NCBI RefSeq assembly: GCF_029784135.1
Contig: NC_073746.1
Location: forward strand, 60,548,097 to 60,612,096
Length of the DNA: 64,000 nt
Direction of reading: 5' to 3'
Origin: Toxorhynchites rutilus septentrionalis
Lineage: Eukaryota > Arthropoda > Insecta > Diptera > Culicidae
Positions 11,101 through 23,100 of the stretch are shown here, in pieces. Made by a program: the position numbers and the translations under genes. The stretch's first letter is position 1; the number at the start of each line of letters is the position of its first letter. Below the pieces are notes generated by a model, which saw only the letters and a program-made list of their open reading frames with translations, did no database searches and was not told the origin of the DNA.

Positions 11101-14100
11101 AGAAGGGGTTTCGATTGAGCAGTCATCGAGTACAGCATTCGTCGTGGTTCCGCGCTCTTGTATAAAGTGAAACAAAATGGGCGCTTTCGCTCTCATATGC
11201 TCTGCGAGTGTAAATTGCGATGGCATGCTTCATTGTAGACCTGCTTCAAGGCAACATCGACTGCACTTCGTTGTTAAGCTGTCTCAACATAAACACCCGC
11301 CGCCGTAATTAACGCTCGCATGTTTTTTTATACCACCGTCCCTTAGGCGGCGGTGACACTGGATGCAGAAAAGTGGTCGTACGAATTGTATGCAATAGTG
11401 AAGCTAAACAACCACATTGAGTTGTATTGGTGTGGTTACATTGCTTCCCCCTTGCTTCGTTCGTATTCGTCAGCTTCTATCGAACAAAATTGTTTGTTTC
11501 TATTCGTACAATCAAATTTTCGTGCGTACTCCTATCCAAAGTAACCTTAGCCTTATGAACAAATAATGGATACAACGAGCTCATGCGAATGGTGTGCTGC
11601 GTCTTCAACAGATGCTACGATATGTTTGACTTTAATGTTTCGCGTTACAACGTTGGTGGCACAAGGTCCTTTGACACGCAAAATATTATCGACTGTACCC
11701 TGTACCGGCTGAAAAATTCTGGATTTACCTGTCCAGAATTGCACGCCGAGGATCATGTTTCCAAACTGGTGAAAAGTTGTCTGCAAACGGAGTACTGCGC
11801 CGAAAAGAATGCACATCGCGCTGGTGTGATCGAAGAGCAGTACGAATTTCATGTCGTCTAAAGACGACGCTCGTACACACTGCTCGTCGCGCGGATGTCG
11901 TTTATAGACAACGCTCGTAACGAAAGGGTTAACAATAACCAAAATACCCGAACACTTGACTTTATTCCTAACATTTGGAAAAAAATCACTAAAATTCATT
12001 ATTTTTCGACCCTCCAGACAGGGGTCCCTTCTAAATACTTTTTGTATGATATTTTTCCTTCAAGAAAATTGTCTTTTTAAATTCTTTTTCTTCTTTGTTT
12101 GTTTTTTAGATACTTAAAATTCTAAGGTTAATTATCCTTCACTAGAAATCACCAGGATTTGTTTGGAAACATATTATAGAGAAATTTTCAAAAGATAGGA
12201 GTTGGGTTTCTAAGAACATATTTTAGAGCGGTTAAACAGCGTTAATTTGGTTGATATAAGTAATCATGTTTATTTTGCCTTGTTTCAGTGTTTGTGGCCG
12301 TTGTTCATTCGTTCGAGGTGTATCCTCCACAACGAAACTTGTTGCCACAATGGGTGAAAGAAAGTATTTTTTGCAATTGGTGCAATGGTAAACCCGCGGT
12401 ACAAGCAGATGCACAAAAAAAATTCTACTTTCGTGTAGTTTGGAAGAACAGAACCGACGAAAGTCACCCGAAAAGAGTGTGACGGCTTATAAACTGTTTT
12501 ATTGACTTCCAAAGATGCTAAATGCAGTTGTCTATCATCCAGAATCTTCAGAAGCTCTCCAATTAACGAGTTTCTAAAACAACTCGTGTATCTTGTCGCC
12601 AGATCGAATTTAGACAACTCCCTTCGTGCCCGAGGAAGACAGCCCAATGTGTCGGTGAGTGATTTGTTGGCTCGTTTAGACCTTAATAACATGTCCCAAA
12701 TGCAGGGAAACTTCCATATAAAGTACCCTCGTTATAACGTGCCTTCGATTTAACGTCACTAGATATATCAAACATTTTACCTCGATATAACTAACACATT
12801 TCCAAAGTGTAAAGGAATAATTTTTTAAATAATTTTTTCTGAAAGAACAATAAATTATCTGTATTTTAATACTAGAACATGTTTCGTACCTTTAGCCAAT
12901 CCCGATATACAACTGGTTCAACAATTGGTTCCAGATTCTAAATGAATTCAGCTTTAATCAACAGTACGAAGGAAAACATCATGAGAAAGACTAGCTTCGT
13001 CTTTTAGTTGAATTTATTCATCAACCTTACCCAAACAGCAACACAATAAAGTAATACAAGCTACGTTTCTGAGTTCTTTGTTATGCTTCGATACAATGTA
13101 CAATTTTGAAAGTGAAATGTACATTATATCGCAGTTACTCTGTATATGTATTCGATTTTCGTGTGTAATTGTCCCTATATCCTTATACCCTCCTTCTCTT
13201 CCATTGCGAGCACTTGCCCCCCTTGCTATAAACAGTAAAAAAAGTTGAAATGTAAATATACAATAGGTATACGAATAGATTTAGGAATTGAGTGTGTTCT
13301 CAACATTGTAACAAATCCCTTATATCCCATCCTTTTCCTCAAATAATATGTCACCCTTCTAGACTCGAGTCCACCGCGAGTAATTGGTTTTCCACATTAA
13401 CAGTTCGACTGAAAAGTTTATAAGATACAAGAAGACAGTAAAACTATTTTTTTGCAGAATTCAATTTTATTATTCAACATAATTGCCTTCGAGGGCGATA
13501 CAGCGTTTATAGCGATCTTGCAACTTTTCGATACCACTTTTATAGTACTCTTTCGGGTTTTCATCAAAATAGGCCTCAGTTTCGGTAATCACTTCATCAT
13601 CGGTCTAAAATTTCTTGCCAGCGAGTATTCTTTTCAGGTCTGCGAACAGAAAATAGTCGCTGGAGGCCAGATTTGGAGAATACGGTGGATGCGGAAGCAA
13701 TTCGAAGCCCAATTAATTTAATTACACACGAAATTCGGATTTTCCATTTTTTTCACAATAACAAAAGTTGCTTCACTCTCAATGCTGTAACTCACGAACC
13801 AATCGACTGATTGCTGTTAAATTTTGTAGTAGATTTTTGCAAGAGGCGCAATCTAGACGTCAACCTTATGATCTTTTCAGAAGAACTGTTACTATCCATA
13901 GAGTTAGGAAAATTGTTTATATATAGTTTTATAATAACTCCGTCATTGTTGAAATTCGACCATATGCGCAGGAGGATTTTTTCAACAACATACGGGTGTA
14001 GGCTGATAAATAATGCACATACACGCTTGTAGAAAACTAACAAAAACAAATAGCAAGGTTGGGTTAAAAGCAAATATTATTAAGTATTATTTTTCGACAT

Positions 14101-17100
14101 AGCCACCCTTCAAGCAATACACATTTCTCCCAACTGGTAACAAGTTTTTTCATACCATCACTGATAAATCCATCCGACATTTCTGGAATCCAGGACGGGA
14201 TAGCTGCTATCACTTCATTGTAAGAGCTGTAATGATTATCCTTAAGGTCTCTCTCTCAAGTAGAGGAAAAAATCACAAGACACAAGGTCGGGAGAATACG
14301 GGGAATTGGTGGAATTAATTCAAACTTCAGGTTTTTCAGAGTCTCAGTTGCACGCGAAGTGTGAACGAGCGTTGTCGTGTTGCAATATTATTGGCGCCAG
14401 GTTACCTCTATCAAGACAAACTCGACGTCGGAGGTGTTCCAGTGTCTGTATATACTTTATATTCGACGACTTTCATTTGATACTCATATTGATGGGGTTT
14501 TAAAAAAAATATATTTACGGCGTCATTTTGTGGTGGCGGTCATTTTGAATTTGCATTTATCATAAATAATTTGATACTCATATTGATAGGGTTTTTTAAA
14601 AAAATATGGCGCCATTTTGTGGTGGCGGCCATTTTGTATTTGCATTTTTTCATAAATAACTGTGTTCTACTAGTCAAGCTCTTTCATTTGATAGCAATAT
14701 TGATAGGGTTTCGAAAAAAAAAATATATGGCGCCATTTTGTGGTTGCGGCCATTTTAGATTTGCATTCATCATTAATAACTATGTTCTACTAATCAAGCA
14801 CTTTCATTTGATGGGATTTTGAAAAAAAAAGTCCGCCATTTTTGGGTTCTCAAGACAATGGAATGCGCAGTTTTATAATGATAGCAGATATAAATTTGTA
14901 TTGACAAGAAGGGGGTAACATTTCTATTATTAAGTTCGTCGCCTAGCGCGATTCGGATGTTTTTCTTGCGGGGCCCAAATAGTCTGTCGGTAGGCTAGTA
15001 ATCAGAGAAATAAACGGGAAACAATAATTATTTTTACTTTTGAAAAACCACCACTGAATCGATCCCCTGCATACCAACATACAAACAGGGGAATCAACAG
15101 AACCGTTTAGTAGAAATAGGGGTTTGAATCTGTGCACTGAAACATACCATTCGTAGTAAATGTACCAAATGTGCCATTTGTGCCATTTGTGCCATTTATG
15201 CCATTTGTACCATTTGTGGCATTTGTGCTATTATTTATTCATTTTATTGTCGTCAATCAAAATTGTAGACCAATACATTCTTAATACTACTTAAAACTAC
15301 TTACCTAAAACTAAAAAAAAAAATCTAAAGAGAGCTGGCTGGATAATTTATCCGTTTAATTCAAAAGACGATTTTAACACAAATTTTTTATTTATTTATT
15401 TATTTATTTATTTCGTCAAACCAGCGTTCATAAATAACTGTGTTCTACTAGTCAAGCTCTTTCATTTGATAGCAATATTGATAGGGTTTCGAAAAAAATA
15501 TATATGGCGCCATTTTGTGGTTGCGGCCATTTTAGATTTGCATTCATCATTAATAACTATGTTCTACTAATCAAGCACTTTCATTTGATGGGATTTTGAA
15601 AAAAAAAGTCCGCCATTTTTGGGTTCTCAAGACAATGGAATGCGCAGTTTTATAATGATAGCAGATATAAATTTGTATTGACAAGAAGGGGGTAACATTT
15701 CTATTATTAAGTTCGTCGCCTAGCGCGATTCGGATGTTTTTCTTGCGGGGCCCAAAAAGTCTGTCGGTAGGCTAGTAATCAGAGAAATAAACAGGAAACA
15801 ATAATTATTTTTACTTTTGAAAAACCACCACTGAATCGATCCCCTGCATACCAACATACAAACAGGGGAATCAACAGAACCGTTTAGTAGAAATAGGGGT
15901 TTGAATCTGTGCACTGAAACATACCATTCGTAGTAAATGTACCAAATGTGCCATTTGTGCCATTTGTGCCATTTGTGCCATTCGTGCCATTTATGCCATT
16001 TGTACCATTTGTGGCATTTGTGCTATTATTTATTCATTTTATTGTCGTCAATCAAAATTGTAGACCAATACATTCTTAATACTACTTAAAACTACTTACC
16101 TAAAACTAAAAAAAAATCTAAAGAGAGCTGGCTGGATAATTTATCCGTTTAATTCAAAAGACGATTTTAACACAATTTTTTTATTTATTTATTTATTTAT
16201 TTATTTCGTCAAACCAGCGTTCATAAATAACTGTGTTCTACTAGTCAAGCTCTTTCATTTGATAGCAATATTGATAGGGTTTCGAAAAAAAATATATATG
16301 GCGCCATTTTGTGGTTGCGGCCATTTTAGATTTGCATTCATCATTAATAACTATGTTCTACTAATCAAGCACTTTCATTTGATGGGATTTTGAAAAAAAA
16401 GTCCGCCATTTTTGGGTTCTCAAGACAATGGAATGCGCAGTTTTATAATGATAGCAGATATAAATTTGTATTGACAAGAAGGGGGTAACATTTCTATTAT
16501 TAAGTTCGTCGCCTAGCGCGATTCGGATGTTTTTCTTGCGGGTCCCAAATAGTCTGTCGGTAGGCTAGTAATCAGAGAAATAAACGGGAAACAATAATTA
16601 TTTTTACTTTTGAAAAACCACCACTGAATCGATCCCCTGCATACCAACATACAAACAGGGGAATCAACAGAACCGTTTAGTAGAAATAGGGGTTTGAATC
16701 TGTGCACTGAAACATACCATTCGTAGTAAATGTACCAAATGTGCCATTTGTGCCATTTGTGCCATTTGTGCCATTTGTGCCATTCGTGCCATTTATGCCA
16801 TTTGTACCATTTGTGGCATTTGTGCTATTATTTATTCATTTTATTGTCGTCAATCAAAATTGTAGACCAATACATTCTTAATACTACTTAAAACTACTTA
16901 CCTAAAACTAAAAAAAAATCTAAAGAGAGCTGGCTGGATAATTTATCCGTTTAATTCAAAAGACGATTTTAACACAAATTTTTTATTTATTTATTTATTT
17001 CGTCAAACCAGTGTAGACTAAATATGCTGCCCAAATATTAGAGTGAAATTTAACTATATCTTATTATATTCAAATAGTCTTTGAGCATTGATCTTGACAT

Positions 17101-20100
17101 GGTTACATCAATTATTTCACTGTTTTCGTTACACAGGCTCATCATACGATTAATAGGACTATATTTGGCATAATTCGTTCTTCGGTAATATGTGTAGAAA
17201 ATGTTAGGGTTTCTCAGGTGCCTAATCGGTGCGTAAAAATTTAGGTTTCCTAATATTTCTTCTATGTCCACTCGTTGTGATATGATGTCAATAATAATTA
17301 GAATCATGCCAAAGTTCCGACGTTCTTTTAAGCTTTTCATATTGATTAGCATGCAACTTGCCTCATATGGAGGGAGATGGTATGAAGACCAGCCTAGTTT
17401 ACGAAGTGCAAATAATAGAAATTGTTTTTGTACAGATTCAATTCTGTCTTCGACGGCGCCAGTGGTTGTGTGGTTAGCGTAACAGCTTCACAATCCGATC
17501 GGCCTGGGTTCAATCCCAGCTGGCGTCGTTGGGATTTTCTGAGGCGAAAAATCTCTGGTTACGTCTTCCTTCGGACGGGAAGTAAAAGAAGTTGGCCCGG
17601 CTCATGAGTTGTTGAGTCTGATAGGTAGGAACAGGTGGAGTCGCCTCCCTGATGTCGGTGATTGGCACTAAAGTGGCGGAAATATGCCGACGTAAAACAA
17701 GCGAAGATAAAAAAAAAAAAATTCTGTCTTCGTGTGAAGTTATGTATGGGGACCATACAATACTACAGTATTCGAGGATTGATCTGACGTATGTTATATA
17801 CAGGGTTTTCCATTTCGGGCTTCCGAAAGTATACAGCCCTGCGCTGACAATCGTTAGTTGAATGTCTGCCATTTTACAATATGGATCCGTTTAGCATCGC
17901 ACAACGTGTTAATTTTGTTAAATTATACTATAAAAATGATGAAAAACCGGCAAATGTTTTTCGAGCATTACGGACGGATTTTGGTCGTCATGGACGGCCT
18001 ACAAAGCACACAATCGCTAATGTAGTGCGTAAATTCGAACAAACTGGATCCGTAGCGGATATTGTGAAACCTGTGCATCATCGTAATGTGCGTTCGGCCG
18101 AAAATATTGCTGCTGTTGCTGCCAGTGTGGAGGATGACCCGAATGTTTCGATTCCACGGCGTACTCAGCAATTGGGCTTGTCAAACACATCATTGTGGCG
18201 AATTTTGCATTTGGACTTGCACCCACATCCATATAAAGTCCAACTGGTACAAAAATTAGAGCGTGGTGACCATGGAATGCGTCGGGCATACGTCGATTGG
18301 GTGAACGAACAACAGCAGCAAAATGCTGAATTTTCGCATCAAATTTTCTTCAGCGATGAGGCACATTTCGAGCTCGGTGGCTATGTGAACACCCAAAATT
18401 TCCGTATATGGGGCTCAGAAAATCCACACGTGATTGTTGCATCCGCCAAAAGTCACTGTTTGGTGCGCATTATGGTCTGGTGGAGTCATCGGGCCGTATT
18501 TCTTTGAGGACGGCGAGACGGTAACTGTGAATGGTGAGCGCTATGGCCGCATGTTAACCGATTTTTTTGCCACAAATTGAAGATATGGATACGGATGACA
18601 TGTGGTTTCAGCAGGACGGCGCCACGTGCCACACAACACGACCGAACTTGGCCATATTGCGAACGAAATTTGAGGGACGCATAATTTCGCGTTTTGGTGA
18701 TGCCAATTGGCCGTCCAGATCATACGATTTGAACCCGCTAGATAAACTTCAATTTGAAATAACAGTTTCATCGAAATTCAAATTCTAAGTGTGTTTTATT
18801 TTAATTTACTTTCGGAATTTAAAGTTGGAAAACCCTGTACAATGTTTTTATTGTGTACGGATCAAGGAAATGGTAACTAATGCGTTTGATGAAGCTCAAC
18901 ATATTATTTGCTCTATGGATGAATGTATTATAATGGGCAACGAAGGTTAGTTTTGAATCTAAGATCACGCCTAAGTCTCTTACTCGTTGACATCTACTGA
19001 TTGGTTGATTTCCCAGCCTAACACCATTGTTCAATGGTGTTCTTCTTCTCGTAAATCATCATCAAATCAGTCATCAAAGTGCATTTCCTAACATTGAGCT
19101 GTAATAAACTCGTAGTGCACCAATTATAAACTATGTTAACTTCATTTTGGAATGTTTGAGAATCTTCATCATTCTTTATTTCCATGTACAGCTTCATATC
19201 TTCTGCGTAGATAAGTGCCTTAACACTATTAAGAAAAACGCAAACGTCATTAACAAATAAAATGAACAAAAGTGGCCCCAAATGAGAGCCTTGAGGAACT
19301 CCGGATGTAACAAATATTAGTTTTGAAATTTTCCCATTAAACCTTACTATTTGCGTGCGGTCAGTCAAATATGATTCTAGCCATTTCAATAGCTTGACCT
19401 CTATCCCTATATTTTGAAGTTTAAGAAGCAGTAATGGTATATCAACACGATCAAAAGCCTTACTAAAGTCAGTGTATAGAGCTTCAACTTGATTACCATT
19501 ATCCATTGCATTCAAAGTGAATGTGAAAAATTCCAGCAAATTTGTTGTAGTTGATCGTCCTTTGAAAAAAACGTATTGCTTATTCGTAATTCGTGTCTTT
19601 AGTTGTTGAAAAAGTTTTTGGTTTATTATGGCTTCAAAGAGTTTTGGAATGCAAGAAATAATTGCTACTCCACGATAATTTCTTGCATCGGATCTATTAC
19701 CGGATTTGAATATAGGTACAAGAAAAGAGTTTTTCCATATTTTTGGGAACCTTTCTGATTCAAATGACTTATTGAAAAGCCATAAAAGTGGATGAGTTAA
19801 TTCAGATGCCAATTTTTTTATAAAAACCGGTGGAATTCCGGTTGTGCCATTCGTGCCATTTGTGCCAATCTGTTCCAGCTGTGCCAGCTGTGCCAAAGTG
19901 TGCCAACCGTGCCATCTGTGCCAGCTGCACCATTTGTGCCAACTGTGCCAATGTGTGCCATCCGTGCCATTTGTACCAAACGTGCCTGCTGTGCCAATCT
20001 GTGCCTGCTGTGCCAAAGTGTGCCAACTGTGCCAGCTGTGCCAGCTGTGCCAACCGTGCCAAGTGTACCATGGCACAGCTCTGTGCCGTACCAAATGGTA

Positions 20101-23100
20101 CAGAATTTTGTCGTGCCATGGTACGTACCGTGCCAATGGCACACGCATATTACGTCGTACCAATCATGGATACAACTCAGCTGTATTGGGTCTTCAACGC
20201 CTGTTCAACAGAGTAGCTTCTGATTTCGATCTCCACTACTCAATAAATGCGGTCCGGCAACAAATTATTGAACAAATACGTAATTTTCATTAATATCATT
20301 AGGGCAAAATTCCGCCTGTTGATAACGATTAAATAAACAAATAAAAAATAAGAGTTGTTTCTGTAGAGTTTTGAATAAATATGTGTAGTGTAAGTTGAAA
20401 TTTATATGTCATTGGGGTAGTTATTTTATCTGTTGACAAATAAATTAAAATCAATATGTACCAAGTTTTAAACAAATCGGAGAGGGTGTCGGGTCAGCGA
20501 CCAGATGATTTGGCGTGGAATTGCTCCATACACCTTTCCAAAAACTACACTTTAGACAGATTAATCAATCGTTGGAATCACTTTGTCTCTTCTACCGGAA
20601 GCGGATGCATAGTTTCGCCGGATTGAATCAGTTATGTTATTTGGTGTTGAAATGTTCTTTGACGACGAATCATTTCGATCCGAAAAAAGTTAATATGTCA
20701 CAAACTTTCGAGCGAAAGTAAATGCCGTTGTATACCGCACTCTCACCATAAGTGAATTTTCTGGAAACGCATGGTGTTCTGTGGCTGTGCGAGGAAATAT
20801 GGCATCATCCGCAAGATTGAAGCGCCATTGCGAATATCTACATGATGGGAACATAATTCTCGAACACACACGTTCTCCCCCTGGAAACCATGCCTCAATC
20901 CTGCTCTAATCCTACCATAGCGAAGTGATTGCTGCAAGGGCGAGAAAGCACTGAAGACGACGTGATGATGCTCGTAAACTTATGCGGTTTACGCCTTATA
21001 CGAGGCCTTGTCTCGTTATGGGAATAAATTGAATCAATTTCCTATTTTTACTCCTCACAATCTCCAAATGATGCCGACGAAAGGCTGATAATAAATGTGT
21101 CTGTGCGTACAGCACACCATACGACCAAAGTGATGTATAGAATGCGATAAATTGCAGTTGAGTTACTTCATTACTTTTGAAGACTCTGCTGCTGCTGTTG
21201 CTGCTAGCGTCCTCGGGTGACTCCCGCCCCCAGGGGCCGATGGCTTATCTCTCAGCCTCAACCCTTCGCAGGGAGGTTCAGGAAGAGTGCTGTTGATGTT
21301 TACCAGTGCACAGCAATGCTCTCTGCCACTAATAGTATACGTAGTCTTTCACTTTCAATAACGCTCGAGAGTAATTAGATTTACAGCCTGGTGAATAATG
21401 GTTCTTGTCTTATTCTGATAGCGCAACATCTGAGCAGCACACCGGAGAAACGTTTCTCATCTTCTCGGGAAAATCGAGTCCAAGGAAGTGCTGCTGCTGC
21501 TGCATAACGACCATTGTGGCTAGGTAATGTCACATCCGAGTCAGATGTAATCTCACGAATTGGTTAATCCGGTTTGTGCGCACTCGAGAGGCGAGCAAGT
21601 CAACCGAGAAATATCGGTCGGGCGCCGAGTGGTGGAGAGCAAGTTTCGAAGTATGCTAATGTGTGTTTGTCTGATGGAAATATTTACAATTTCCGGAGAG
21701 CTTGCGGTGAATATCTTCATTAGCATTTCTGAACCATTTCGCTTTGCGCTTTGTGTCGAGTATTGTTGCTTAGGAAATCGTACCGTTTAAGTGAGAAGAC
21801 CTTCTGCTCTAGCGAAGTTTTATTTTGCCCAGTTAGGATGAAGTAAAACGGAAGAGTCATTATGATTTAAATGCACACGTTAGTTTTGATTTATTCCAAA
21901 GATTCTACTGAGGCAATCCTGAACTGTCAGATAGAAGACAATAATCTTCGACACGTCAAATATTTGGAAGGGTTGGATTAACACATTCAACGGAAGCACT
22001 GCGTTCAGCTTGCGTGAATGCCGTAGGCCAAATGTTGCCTAGCAGTTGACCCAGTGGAATCGCGGATTAATGAATGAGCTCATTGTTCTACGCTTAGCTA
22101 CTTCGTTGATTCATTACTGATGATTATCCTTAGCGTTAATCAGTTAGGAAGTTGTCCAACAATCTTGACACTCTGTGTAATCCACCTGCAGATTATAGCG
22201 AAATAAATGTATTCAAGTGGAATGAAAAAAAAACTTGAATGTGGGTCAAGAGAGAAGACTGGCATTCCCTGGACGGAGTTTTATACATAGTGAAGGTAGA
22301 TAATATACAAAATAGAGATAATCGGAGCCATCGACAAAACGATTGTCGTTGTATCCTATACAGTATTCATATTGTGTATCCGAATAGGAGAAAACAGAAA
22401 CCCTTGAGAGCATAATAATAGAAAAAATAGCCAGGAGCATTTCAGCCGATGTCTAGCATCTTTTTGTGTACCTGAAATTCCCAAGCATGGATTTTTTTTT
22501 GTTTCACCTGTATAGTTGCAGCCATAACTTGTTCGCTTGTTGTTGGCGTTTCTAGTTGAATAGTGACATTTTATTATTCAACCCACAAAACAGAATACAT
22601 TACATACCAGTTAACACTTTTTACATGCATACCTATATGCAATAAGAATATCATCTAAGCTGATTTTCGTGTAACGTTTCCCTAAATTATTCCCGGCGTA
22701 GAACAGAAGATTGAAAAAAGATGATTGAAGACTATTGACAGTCGCTGTACGATCTAAACATGAGCATGTTTCATAATTCTCTGTCAAATGAAATTCACTG
22801 GAAACAAGGGACGAATGTCGTCGGGAATGGTATAAGTAATTCTTGGGATGTTTGAAAAATGTCGTGAAAATAATTAGACGTTTAAATCGTTCACAAGGTT
22901 GCAATTGGGCGAAACTGTTGGAAAAGTGGGACATGAAAAAATCGGTTCAATTATGCATTTAACTTTGTTTTCGTGGTATAGAATATAGAGTTTGATTCAT
23001 TTAGAACCCGGAATCACAAAATCAGTTGTAGCTCGGAACTGATGAAAAGTCCAAAAAAGAAATTTTTATATCAAAATACAGAATTTATTGTTCTTTTAGA

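Larger units (their letters stand above)
14651..17010 (+). repeat. tandem triplication, ~780-bp unit
   Basis: Units start at 14651, 15429 and 16222 (CATAAATAACTGTGTTCTAC) and end with CGTCAAACCAG. Spacing is 778 and 793; differences are mostly in A runs, (TTTA)n length and the number of minisatellite decamers. Each unit carries the same 64-residue - strand frame (at 14943, 15720, 16513), which is a by-product. Each unit ends with the 3' end motif of the adjoining LINE. Confidence 0.92.
17011..19835 (-). mobile_element. 5'-truncated LINE (no RNase H), interrupted twice
   Basis: On the - strand the reverse transcriptase runs from 19835 ([11 protein letters not shown]..) through [41 protein letters not shown] and the AEDM box (usual ADD) to 19020, then a frameshift and [10 protein letters not shown].. 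to 18840. A mariner sits at 17801-18837 and a SINE at 17453-17720. Removing each with one target copy restores the frame ([17 protein letters not shown].., [11 protein letters not shown]..). C-terminal part 17050-17440. Tail is AAAT repeats at 16980-17000. Jockey/CR1-type; clade not fixed. Confidence 0.85.

Noticed and set aside
11553..11999. 148-residue - strand and 92-residue + strand frames
   Set aside because: They overlap on opposite strands within a piggyBac-like end, with no recognised domain or splice sites; kept only as an unknown interior.
14943..16707. A 64-residue frame conserved in three copies
   Set aside because: The DNA is triplicated as a whole, so conservation carries no coding evidence.
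15158..16829. Regular short direct repeats resembling a CRISPR array
   Set aside because: Units are contiguous decamers with no unique spacers, in eukaryotic DNA: a minisatellite.
19802..20293. Several long overlapping Cys/Val/Pro- or Gly/Thr/Trp-rich open frames on both strands
   Set aside because: They are translations of a decamer minisatellite; all frames stay open because of the repeat.
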